From the NCBI GenBank assembly GCA_019614645.1, contig JABWDB010000002.1, positions 14,917,501 to 14,981,500 on the forward strand: a DNA stretch of 64,000 bases, read 5' to 3'. Under the pieces are notes generated by a model that did no database searches, was not told where the DNA came from, and was given only the letters and a program-made list of their open reading frames with translations. The position numbers and the translations under genes were made by a program. Positions 1 through 11,600 of this stretch are shown one piece after another. This DNA is from Stratiolaelaps scimitus. Taxonomy: Eukaryota; Arthropoda; Arachnida; Mesostigmata; Laelapidae. Numbering within the stretch: position 1 is the first letter of the stretch; the number at the start of each line of letters is the position of its first letter.

Positions 1-876
1 TTGATGCTAGCGGGCCTGCCTATTTTCCCATTTGTATTTACCTCATGCAAACTTGGTCCTCAGTTTTGATTCAACACACATTGAAAGCAAGTGTCTCAAG
101 TCGCATCCAATTATGAACTCAGCAAAAATTTCGACGATTACATGCATCATACATATATCCCATATGTATTTATATCTACTCAGGGAAAATCTTGGAAGCG
201 CGGTTCGTTGAAAAGCCATGTTGCGATTTGCGTTCGCACGTTTGTAGCACAATCCGACCCGAGCTTCGCGGTGTATGCATGTTACATCGCACGAGGGCGA
301 GCGATTGCCTGCGCGCCACTTCCAAAGTTCTATGTGGGTTCCGAATGAGGAGCGGATGGTTTGTTGTGCACTGGTCATCATCTTTTCACAAGATCAAACT
401 GGCGCCTCTTCAGAAGTTCGCAGTTGATTTGCCTCTTGCGCCCGTGAATCGGGAATAAAATCTACGTTGGTGCTGATATTTACCGTGAGGATTCTTGCTC
501 AGAAACGCTTTCAAACCGCAAGTCAAATGTGGAATCGTTAGCCTTTACACATTCAGGTGCACGTGGTTGAGTAGGGTCCCCAAGCAAAGATGGAACGTTC
601 GCTTCAAACTTCCGTCTCTGTGTTACGTGCACTTGAGATGTAACACACGATTCTGTGCCCATTGACTTCACAGCCGCATCGCGCGGATGGCATATTTAAT
701 TAGGTACAAATGAAAGTAAATAAAATAGAAGTGTCGAAATGAGCTGAATTAGTTCTTCTGAAGTAGATTTTCCGAGTTGCCGCGTATTCTCTCTGTGGGT
801 TTAGGCAACTGTGAACACTTTTTATTCTGAGGATATTGGCGCCGCTCTGGCGCAGGGTTATACTAAAAATTTCTAA
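1..876. other. Upstream non-coding region of cyclin B
   Basis: No convincing coding exon was found here; the short open frames on both strands lack splice or codon support. An acceptor-like sequence ends at 855 (gcgcag), so the cyclin B start codon at 877 may lie near the 5' end of an exon whose upstream partner is non-coding. Confidence 0.5.
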
Positions 877-2616
877 ATGTTGTTTGAACAGAACCTGATC
901 AAACGTGCAACGGCCGCTCCATCACGCACTGCTCTGAGCGCGCGCAATGCGAATGTTGCAGTGCAGAGTGCGGGCGTGAAGGACAAGATCCGAAATGCCG
1001 CCGTCGCTGCGCTCCTGAAGGAATCGGCGAAGCAGAAGGTCCAGGGGCCGGTTGTGCCGGAGCTGCCACCGGGATGTCTTCCACTCGAACCGGCCCCTCT
1101 GCCTGCTGATGTGATCGATATCGACGAGGATGACGTCGAGCATCTTGAATTCAGCTCGGAATATGTCAAGCATATCTATGAATACCTCTTCCGATTGGAA
1201 TCACAGTTCCCAGTTAAGGCCCAGTACGTTCGAATTCTTGATTATTTAAAAACACATTTCGTGCGTTGTTCAGTAGTAAGGTAAAGGTAAAGGTTTTATT
1301 GGTTTATTAAAGGAGCTGCAATTTTACAATGCTTAAGCTCTCTTATATGTCACGCAGCGGGGCTCGGAACAGTAGTAGCTGTATCGTTCAAGCCATTCTA
1401 TAACTATAAAATGGATTTTTATCATTACTCGCTCACGTTGTTTTAGAACGTATCTCTTTATTTATACTGCAGTAGCTTAGACTTTTAATGCGATTGAGTT
1501 AGGCACGTTTTGTTGTTCGTATCTGACAATGCACGATTCGATTCGGCTGTTTCCGCTTCTTCTGCAGGTACTTGACAAAGCATGCGTCATTGCGTCCACA
1601 CATGCGGATGATCCTCATCGAGTGGCTCGTGTCTCTTCAGTCGCGGTATAAGCTATTGCAGGAGACTCTCCTCATGACGGTCTCGATTCTGGACAGATTC
1701 ATGTCTGAAACAAACTTCGAAGTCAGCCGTAGCAAGTTTCAACTAGTCGGTAAGCGCCACACGTAAGTGCCTCTGTGCACGTGGGTAAGCAACTTTTTGT
1801 AATCAGAGCAGTGGCGATATCAATCTAATATTTTTCACCACGGCTGCGGATATAGTTCCCATGTCTCTCAACGTTCGCAGTCAAGATCGTACCCTCAAGA
1901 AACCAAGTCAATGCCACTTGTAATTGAGCATTTGTCTATCTATCGAGGAGTTTATATTCGGCGCGGCCGAACTGTGAGATTCTTGAAAGCAGATCTGTCA
2001 GATCCTTCCAGCATATTTCATTGTTTGAACGCTCCGTTATCTTGACTGTCCTCCAGGTGTCGCCTGCATGTTAGTGGCATGCAAATATGAAGAGATGTAC
2101 CTTCCATCGGTAGCAGATTTCGCCTACATGTGCGATGGCGCGTACACCACCCGGGATGTCCTCTGGATGGAGCGGACTATATTGCAGACGCTTGATTTCG
2201 CGCTGAGCAAGCCCCTTAGCCAGCACTTTCTGCGACGTTTCTCCAAAGCCGGCGGAGCCGACTCGGCCACACACACCATGGCAAAGTACCTTCTCGAGTT
2301 GGCTCTGTACGAGTACTCGTTAGTGCATTGTAAGCCGTCGGTGATCGCTGCTGCGGCCCTGTGGATTGCTGGCGCCGTCACCGAAGTCGTCGAGTGGGAC
2401 AAGACCGTGCAGACGTATAGTGGCTATCAGAAGGAGGACATTAAAGACGTCGTCACGAAACTTGCCGAGCTCGCCGTCTCGGCCGGAACAAACAGATACC
2501 TCAAAGGGACCAACAGAAAGTACTCGAGCGACAAGTTCCAACGAGTTGCGAAGGTCATCGCTCAGAACTCCGTCGTACTCGCGATGGTCAACTCGGCGGG
2601 AGAGGGCAACGAGTGA
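877..2616 (+). CDS. CycB: G2/mitotic-specific cyclin B, copy 1
   Basis: Coding exons are 877-1223, 1568-1749 and 2057-2616, giving 362 residues. The junctions are ca|g and g|gt, with donors gtacgt and gtaagc. An in-frame TAA directly precedes the ATG, which fixes the start. The protein is a regulatory partner of CDK1. An RxxL destruction-box-like motif (RTAL, about residues 17-20) lies in the N-terminus. The cyclin box opens with MRMILIEWL (128-136) and continues through DRFM, KFQLVG and KYEE (186-189), followed by the C-terminal cyclin fold. The residue that is usually Asp in the MRAILxDWL motif is Glu (134). The protein is shorter than vertebrate cyclin B because the N-terminus is short. 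Intron 1 carries a SINE. A diverged paralogue with the same intron positions lies at 51.4-52.9 kb on the minus strand. Confidence 0.93.
1278..1370 (-). mobile_element. tRNA-derived SINE copy (intron 1 of cyclin B)
   Basis: On the minus strand this reads from a degenerate B-box (ccgagccccgctgcg) through a conserved body (cagctcctttaataaacc) to an A-rich tail aataaaaccttt. It matches copies at 14.8 kb and 29.9 kb in order and spacing. The upstream tRNA-like head is mostly missing, so the copy is truncated. Confidence 0.7.
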
Positions 2617-2988
2617 CGAGGGACGGACAACGAAGAGGAGTCGACCCGAAGGAGGTCCTGATGAGACAGGCGCCGTAAAAAGTTCCGACGAATCCCGTAG
2701 GCGGGTTTACTATTGCGATTAATTCCGACACATCTCTCCGAGTTCTCTACTAATTTTTATATACGCTGAATTCACGAAATTACGATTCGACAGACGACAA
2801 AAACAACCCGTGTTTCAAGTCCCAGCAAAAGTGGGTGGAGGGACGTGTATGGCGAAATATGACGTGTCCAAGATAATCCAGAACTTAGCCGAGGACGAAT
2901 TACAAATTTTCCCCAGTAAGTGGGTGATTGCTAAAAAATAACACTTGGAAATCTTCAAGGGAGTGAGAATAATGGAGTTAATAACAGG

Positions 2989-3021
<33 letters not shown>

Positions 3022-4819
3022 AGACTGAAAATAGTCATCTTTTCGGAAGGTAATCATACATTCAACGTTACTGTTGCGTTCAATTGTAGAGCCAGGTTCA
3101 TATACATACACAGAGGATTGTTGGAGGAGATGTAAACGAAGGAGCAATCTGGCGGTACCTCAGCTCACTTGATCCTACCTGATAACCGCTTCTGAGGTCA
3201 GAAGACGTCTGGTGGGAACAGATTTTATTCCGAAAATGTCCCACATTGAAGGTCTCTGCCTTTCGAGGGAGACTTCCTGTGCGTATTTCGTGAAGTGTAA
3301 ATACATCGACAACAGACTATTCGAATGGGTCGCACATCTATGGAGAAGCATCATAGTATTTTGTAGCGAAGCATCATAGTTTTGTAGCGAAGGAGGAAGA
3401 TCCCTCATTCGAGGAGGTGAGTGTAGAATACATACATTTGTGCTTTGTAGGGGGCCAGCACCCGACAACCGTCAAGCAACGCCGGGACGGACCAACAACA
3501 GCGTTGTGGCATGAGCCGCTACAGATATTGATACGGAAGGCGTTCGTTGAACAGGGAGATCGATCCACATGCCCACACTGATCATATTGGGCTGGGGTTT
3601 TTTCGTTTCCCGAGTGCCTGTGCTATTTATTGTGAATAAGCGAATGTGTTTGCCCACTATAAATCCTTCGGGTGCAAAGGACCGCCTTTCCCGCGGTGCC
3701 ATATACGTATACAACACAATCACTTCGGCGGTTGGGGTGCTATACATGACGAACTCGGAAGCACAAGTGTCGCTGCCGTTGGCCAGCGGGTTTCGGGTGG
3801 CGAGTCGATTCGGTCCAACCCGGCATGAAGTGCGGTTGCTCGACGACAGTTTATTGAGGATAGCGCTGGTAAGAAAAGAGGCGGAACTTCTGCCAGCTGT
3901 CCACGGCAGGGATCGCGGTCGTTATTTTTTCACCCCGTAGGAACTGAACGACGGGCTTCGCTAGGCTCGGATGAATTCTAGTATGTTAACTGCTACAATA
4001 ATAAAAATACAAAGCCAATGATAACGATGTCAGAATTAGCGCAACGCCCATCTTAAATATAATAGTGAACACCGACTACGTTTTTGTAAGCATATGAGTA
4101 GGTCGAGATGAGGTGTTTTCAGTGGAGAATTGAACGAAGCTATGTAGATGTTGTATGAATAAGCGCTACTACGACATTGTCGAATAATCGTGTATTTTCA
4201 AATAATAAAAGACAATTATGTAATCACTCTACTAATTATTATATTGTCCTCATAATATATGAGAACAATACCGCCGCTGGTACCGAGCTTGCAAAGCAAC
4301 CAAATTATATAGCATGAAAACCTTGGGTAAGTACCCGCATCTATGATTGTTATACAAAATAACTGCTAGCTAGCTGATACATTGGTTGAGCTTTCGTTGC
4401 CAGGCGGCGTATTTCCATCTATGCGACCTCTTCGTTCTAATTACACCGCTTCATAAAACCTAACCATGTACACGCTAACTATGTACACACGTCAGCTACG
4501 AGTTAAAGCTCTCACTTGGTTATGCATCTTAATCCGTTAGAACTTCGACACATTATCGTTATCCACCTGGACCTTCATCAGGTACGTCTGGATATACAAT
4601 TTCTGTTGATATACCTATCCGCTGGATGTGCCTTTTAGATTTCTAAAATTGAATGAAATTACTCAAGTTTCGTGAACTGCCGGGGTTCTTCAACGGTTCC
4701 GCCCTACCACGATTGCGAGTGCTGCGAGGTTCGTAGTTGCAGGAATCCTCTCGACGTCACCCGCCGCCAATCTCCCAACACCAGCGCGGGAGGTGTTGAT
4801 AAATATTTTCTCTACATCC

Positions 4820-4850
<31 letters not shown>

Positions 4851-5780
4851 TTATCCTACATATATATATATATATATTAGTTATCCTACATATATATATA
4901 TATATATATTAGATGTCCTACATTGACGTACTATTTCTCATTTACTGAAAAAGCTAGTTTCTAAATAACCAAAAATAATGGGCTTCCAAAAGTTCCGAAC
5001 GTGAGATATGAGAGTAGAAGTTGTTTATTCATCACGAGCATCCAGCACAGTCGCATTACCGCCATTGGTAGTCTATCCTCCAGTAAACATTGAGCTGACC
5101 ATTATCTCACGTTATGCTGATTACGATGATTACGTAACTTCAAGATATTGTGTAACATGTAATGTCAACTCCCTCGTTTTACGCTGTTAACAAATCTGCA
5201 TATTATATATTTCCACCATGATGAAATGTTGGTTGTAACGCGATGTCATTTGTCTGTACCCACTAAGGGCACATGTTGACAACAACGCGCCTGCCAGCCT
5301 CACTGTACTATCATGACGATATGACGGAATGATTCAAACTCCCATTTATGCCTAGAGGAGAGAAGAGGGGATTACTGCCGTAACAGGCCTGTCGCCCACT
5401 GAGATGATTTGAGGATAGCTGTTGCTGTTTTGGTATTCGTCAAGTAAATTTGTCGCTTGCCTCCACTCGACTTTCTCTCAACGTCAAATTTAGTAGAAGT
5501 TACAGGTGGAGATCTTCGCTTGCTTGGTAGGTACACTCAGTGGTGACACCCCAGTAAGCAGTGGTGTTGTGGGAACGGTACTACGGACCTTTATCCCTGT
5601 GTGTGTTTGTGCATGTGTGGGTATGGTCTTCTCCGTAAAACAGACAGGGACGAAAGTCGTGTGTTGATTTGCATTCGTTAGAAAAGACGAATTTTCGTAT
5701 GTGCTCTGATTGTTATTATTATTTTTTGTTAATGTTAATAGCGGTTGTTCATTTAGTTAGTATTGTCTACGAAGTGAATA
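2617..5780. other. Intergenic region, cyclin B to four-TM gene
   Basis: No exon could be supported. It contains a (TA)n tract near 2988-3016 and the composite TA array at 4820-4921. A 123-codon open frame at 3569-3940 has no recognisable domain and no clear splice context. AATAAA-like signals occur near 4000 and 4203, far from the cyclin B stop. Confidence 0.5.
4820..4921. repeat. Composite TA microsatellite/minisatellite
   Basis: Three successive (TA)n blocks are each followed by a similar non-TA spacer: tagttatcctaca twice, then tagatgtcctaca. The spacers make this a tandem array of a compound unit rather than a plain dinucleotide run. Confidence 0.9.
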
Positions 5781-7433
5781 ATGGCGTCCACTTCACCCGT
5801 CCCGGAACCGGCCCCCAGTCTTGCGTCGTCTCAGCGAACTTACCAGTCGATGGCAGGGCAGAATGAAGAAGCGGTTGAGGAGACCCACACAATACAGCTG
5901 TTGGCAACGTCCAAGGGAAAGCTCGCCAGCCTGTCTATATTCACCATGCAACTCGTGAGTGTGTAAACTCTACTCACATACAGGCGATCGTTCAGCAGAG
6001 CTCTTTCGAAACATTTGCACTGCTTCACGAATCTTCACGCAAACCGAGCATCCACTATCTCGCTAGTTCTTTAGTTGAGTCATTTCGTATTCATCGCCAG
6101 CTGTTCGACTGTTTCACTTGTGAAAAAAAGCCCACCAACAGATATGCGTATGCAACATGCAAACTATAAAATATTCTAATATATCTGAGACAATAACTTC
6201 CCGCCACAATTGTGACTAACATGTATACGGTTATAATAATATAATGTATACGGCTACAATCTGTGCGTCCTGCGAGAAGGTGATTGCAGTTGTAATCTTG
6301 GCGTTCTTTGGAGTCTCGGGCGCGATGCGAGATGTGAGTGAGGCTGGTTTGATTTTTGCCGCAATGTCCGCCTGCACCACGGTCGTCCTGGTTGCGCCAG
6401 CTCTAGGCCTGCTTGCTTGGGACGCCGTACACAGCAACGAAGATGGCTCGAGCGCCGGACCGGGAATAACCGTCATTCCCAGTGAAGTAAATATACAATT
6501 CTCTACTCATCGCGTAAAACTCTGCATTATTTCGAATAATTGTCTTGTCATTTGGTTAAGCCACTAATTTGATTACCTAGAAATAATATGATCTGGACAT
6601 ATATGCTTGCTTTAGCCTCAGAAGGCCGATTCATGAAAATTCTATAAGTATTCCTGTGTGGGCTTTTTTTTTTAACTCAACCGGTTTTTAAAGTAATCGC
6701 CAATTAGGGCAAGATAAGATGCCCCGTTGCGATGCGATAATTACACAAAAGTAAGCTAGTAAGAAACTTTAATTAAACGACATACTTTAATGTTCTGTCC
6801 GCAGAGTTTCACAGCAAATCCGCAAACAACTCGTCCTTAATAAATGTAAACCCTATAACATACATACGATCTTCTTTACAGCGAAAGTTTCAGCACATGA
6901 TCATCGCTCTGTTATATGGCTTGTCCATTGCTCTGCTGTTGCTCGTTGGCTCGAATCAGCAGACCGTGCTGAACATCGTATGTGTGGTACGAAAAGCAGA
7001 TCTTGTATCGATCTCACCACTTTTTTTTAATCTGAAGTTGACGTTAACTTGTTTGTCCGTTATTTGTGTTCACTTGTTACGCTAGTCCGTACTTCTGAAG
7101 TACGTTGTTCACATTGCGATGGCTGGCACCTAGCGGACAATAACCCAAATGAAGCTGCGAGTATGTGAAAGGCATTGAATCTAATGGATTAATGGACTAA
7201 TTTGCTACGAAGTATTCATTTATTTATGAAATTTGATTTCATCTGTAGGGAGAAGAAAAGACGCACACGTAAAAACCTGCCTAATTCCATCGCGTTCCCA
7301 ATGTATTAGTTCAATGATTCAATAGTCTTTGCTGTGTTCGCCCTCTGTGTCATTATGTCTTCAGGTCCTGGGCTCGATGACTTCTGTGACCCATCTGCTC
7401 TACTCAATCGTTCTCTTCATCAAACGAACATAA
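5781..7433 (+). CDS. Small four-transmembrane protein, MARVEL-like
   Basis: Coding exons are 5781-5954, 6280-6486 (or from 6277), 6882-6977 and 7365-7433, all phase 0, giving about 181 residues. The ATG sits in a good context with an in-frame TGA just upstream. The N-terminus (about 1-47) is hydrophilic, rich in Ser, Pro and Gln. Four hydrophobic segments follow, at roughly 48-74, 80-105, 132-151 and 160-178, and a short basic tail (KRT) ends the protein. Donors are gtgagt, gtaaat and gtatgt; the last acceptor is cttcag. Size and topology resemble MARVEL/CMTM-type proteins of secretory and apical membranes, but no diagnostic motif proves membership. It is convergent with the UBE3D-like gene; a candidate AATAAA lies at about 7818. 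Confidence 0.72.
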
Positions 7434-8617
7434 ATCGCTTGAACAAATGGCTGTCGTCGAGTGTCGAATGGCTGTCGTACGGTGCACATATGTGAATAGA
7501 AATTGTCATCACAGTGATCCATATTTTCCCGATTTGAACCTTCGCGAAAGTAGGCCGTCTCATTGGAAGCCATGACAGTGTCAGCAGGACTGACTAAATG
7601 AAAATGAGGAATCATTTGTAGCGGAATGTTCTTATCACATTGTTCACATAAAGTGGTGATGTTCTGTTAATACAGGAACATATTCTAAATTTAATCTAGC
7701 TGAGCCTATATTGCCTCTTGTTATTCTTATGCCACATCAACCGTTTGGGTGAGTTCGATTGTTCATAGGGAGATATCAGTGAATAATGAAATGGTCAATG
7801 ATAAATATTGCTAAGCGAATAAACTGGGCTTGCATCTGACGCAGGTTACAATTGTATTTGCACATTTCGGCGGTGTTTAATTCTCGTTGAGTCTGTGTCA
7901 AGGGTCATTTGCACCGCGAAATCTGACCAGCAATAATGGCCAGCCAAATCTGAGGCTTAAAGAAGCGACCCGTTTCAGAGTAGGGCAACGCAGGAGGAAG
8001 AAAACCGCAGGATAAAACAACATTCAAACAGCGATAGACTATACAATGTGTTTGCTTGTTCGAGTGTTGTCTCACTTTACCTTCTACGCCTTATCACACA
8101 CACACATCCACACTTTGAGCGTCCTTTATTTAAGTTGGTGTAAGGGTCCAATTTAAGTTGATTGAAGCACCGTAAACTGGCAAATTGACATATTCTTGCA
8201 GTTAGAATTCCAAGCCAACTGCTCCGTCCGTCCGATAACAGCTCGTTAATACCATGAAAAATAGTTCAATAATTTTTGCAAAATAGTTCAATAATATAGA
8301 GTGTGCTAATGAGAAATATACAAAGCTTCCTATGCCTCGATGATATTCACATGGTGACAATATACATTATACCTTTCGTCATTACACCTCGCGATCAATT
8401 CCATTACAATGGTCCTGCTCCCGTCGTCGATTAGATCACCTGTGACTAATCACTGTTGAAGATTTCGATGAATCTCCTCCCAGCCAATTGTGCCATGCCA
8501 ATTAAACACGCTTGGTCGGACTGTGCGGCAGAGGGGCCTGCACCTGGCTAGCCAGGGGTCCATGAGACCTCCGATAAACGACTTGTCGCTATGTGGTCTA
8601 ATATTCATTTTGTCGAG
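7434..8617. other. Convergent intergenic region
   Basis: This is the shared 3' region between the plus-strand four-TM gene and the minus-strand UBE3D-like gene. AATAAA at about 7818 and TTTATT at about 8127 are candidate polyadenylation signals for the two genes. A short (CA)n run lies near 8096-8106. No exon is seen. Confidence 0.5.
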
Positions 8618-11600
8618 TTATCCAAGCGTATCGATGTAGCCGACTTGGTATCCGTCAAAGTGAAGCTCGTCGTCGAGAAAACACTTTGACGTCGTTGATG
8701 CAATCAGATGCTCGAAAATCTGATCCAAGGTATCTTGTAGTACGCTTTCCCGAAGAACTTCCACCTTGTTGGCGTGATGCTGGACGTAGGACGAGTTGCG
8801 AAGCGCTTTCGTAAATAGCACCTTGTGTTTCTGCAATTGATAATCATTAGTATAATCTTATTACCGTGCGACATGCATTGATTTTTGCATCAGCAGTATT
8901 CATCGAATTTAAATTAATCCTTGTGGAACGCCTCCCCCCCTAGCCTCTTCACCACGCCTACCCCCCCTAGCCTCCATATTGGCCAAGAAATACAATCAAA
9001 TAAACTACAACAAACAGTTTTGATGAAAATCTTCCTGTTTGCTGGCACTAATTTTACTGTCGTCCGTAATGTTTTAAATTTTTTGGGCGGACTCACAGCC
9101 AACATTTAACAATGTCCACGGTACAACTGGTGCAATTATTTTTAGCATCGTTATTTTTAAGATATATATACACAAATGTTAGATGTTGTCGTTATGTGCT
9201 AATATAATTTTGTTTTATCCTAACCTCTTTAACAGTCCTCAAAACGGAGAATATTAGAAACAGATCACCAATTCACAGACTTGAGTAAAGTTATCTTTCA
9301 ATAGTGCATGCTATCTTGAACCGAATCAAGGAATGCTCACCTTTTTAAATTGTATCTCTCTATCTTGAGCTTCAACGTCAGAGAATATCTTGTTGTCATA
9401 TACAAAAACATCACTTTCCATGACCCATAGGACAAGCACGTCTGGCGACGACTCCTATCCAAGTAAAAATCAGGTAAATAAAGAAGTCAATGAGATAATG
9501 TTATGGCGGAGACGATGAAATTCGTGTAACTAATGATAAATCCACAACACGTAAGGTATCGTCGGCAAGACCAATTTAGTTATTGATTAATGTAGGCAGA
9601 AAGAAATTGGTCAGAACTGTCGAAATTGCTCCAAATCGTTCGGAATACATTGCTTTCAGTCGTCCGTTGTCGTCTTGTATTTTAATGCGTACAGCCATGT
9701 ATTTATGAGGTTCTAATTGCCTACGCTATCTACGATCTCGGCACTGATCAACGATAAGCGGTGACATATTGAAAATATGTATAAGGAAGTGCCAATATGC
9801 GAAAAAGAGTGGTACTTATCAACAATTAGTGAACTATTAAGCATATGTATAAGGGTTACGAACCGACACGAGGAAGAGACGGACTTGAAATTTGTACGCG
9901 ATTAACTGACGCACTAGTCTGGCTACAAGCTGATAATTGTTGAGTCTTGCTATCACCTCTCGTGTTTCGGGGTTGTCGAGCGACACACGAACCCGATAGA
10001 ATGATACGCGTTTTCGAGCGTTTTCCGACGGCATCGCCATGCCCACAATCACCTTACAGTGCGGGCATAGAATGCTGTCACCCAGTTTCTGTTGAAAGCC
10101 CCCGAAAGCATTCAAGTAAGATCGTGGGAATTGCAACGGCTTGGCAACACAAAAACCTCAATTCTCATACCCTTATCATAGGCTAAAAGCAGACCAAGCT
10201 TGGGTAGGTAAGTGAATATGCAAATATTATAACACGTTATTATCAAGGCGTCTACGATCTCGTCCAGTGGGAGCTGAGTCAAAGGGCTAATCTCCTTTGG
10301 CGTTTTCGTAGACGCGTCCGGTGAATAGTATGCCTGGATCTGGCGTTAGAAAAATACTTACCTTGACCTCGACTGACAAAATCTCTTCGTCGATGATAAA
10401 CTTGCTGACCGTGAAGAGCAACTCGGTAGCGTCTCGTGTCGCTAGCTCTTGTTTGACGTTTGTGAGCGGCTCCGGTTGTCCTATTTCGCATGGCTTGTAT
10501 GAGAAATATTCGTTTTAGATACTAGATTGCGGCGAGGCGCAGGGATACCCAGGTTCAAGAACGCCCAGTTTAACATTGCTGTTAGCGAACATCACGAAAT
10601 TGCAGGACCTCAAGCGATATCAGGATATCCTGCTATGTGACATCGTGTATGTCGATTTATGCGCGTTACGTCAGATCGCCTAACATGCATAGTACTCTTA
10701 GATCACGAATCCAGATTTTGTATATGAGAACAAAATGGATACTCATGAGAATACGTTTTGAAGAGTCGAGTCAGGATGAACACTGAAACTCACTAGCTGA
10801 GTGGCAGATTCGACTTTGAGAGGAACAATTTGAAAGTTGTTAGAAAGGCATTGTTACCATTTGTTCCGGTGGATTTGTCGAATTCATTGGGTCAGGCTGT
10901 TTCACCTCCCGGCAGAGTGATTTAGCGATATTTTCCTCTGCCACTTTGAGATCGTTAAACATCCGCTTCTCAAACGCAACACCTCCTGATGGTAGTAGAG
11001 TACAGCCTCTACTGAAAGAAAAGTTAGGCCAATATTGTCAACATCGACAGCTGTGATAATTTTATTCGGCTACGTGTTTTCAACGATAACTAGCAGAGGG
11101 AGTCAAGCTGGCGTTTTGAAGGATACAAATATATCCTCCGCCCGCTATAGAATGATACTAACCAACTGCGGAACTAAGCACACCTTTTTCCAAAGACCGA
11201 TTGTTGGACAAGAACAAAATCTATCTTCGATATACTTCTTTTCATCTAGACACGTCGCGCTAATTGACTCTGCTGTCACGATATATGATAAACGTATTGT
11301 TTATGTAAATGACTTTGTCGAACGTATTGTGTGTTTGTGCGTGAATTTTCAAAGAATCAATAAAAACGAAAACATTGAGTTCATGATTTCCTAGGAGGCT
11401 AATCAATACAGCTATTCACCTTCCGGGATATTGTCGAACCGACTTAGTATTTGGACGCCGCAAAGTGACCTGCCAGATTGTCCCTAAAGAGGTCAGGTAT
11501 ACTCACTTGGTGTTACCCGCGATGGATTCCACATGAGGCTGTTTAATGGTGACCGTTTCATCTTCTAACATCGTTTCCCTGTCTAATTTATCATTGCTGA

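Noticed and set aside
3569..3940. 123-codon plus-strand frame
   Set aside because: No recognisable domain, no conserved motif, and overlapping open frames on the other strand; treated as chance.
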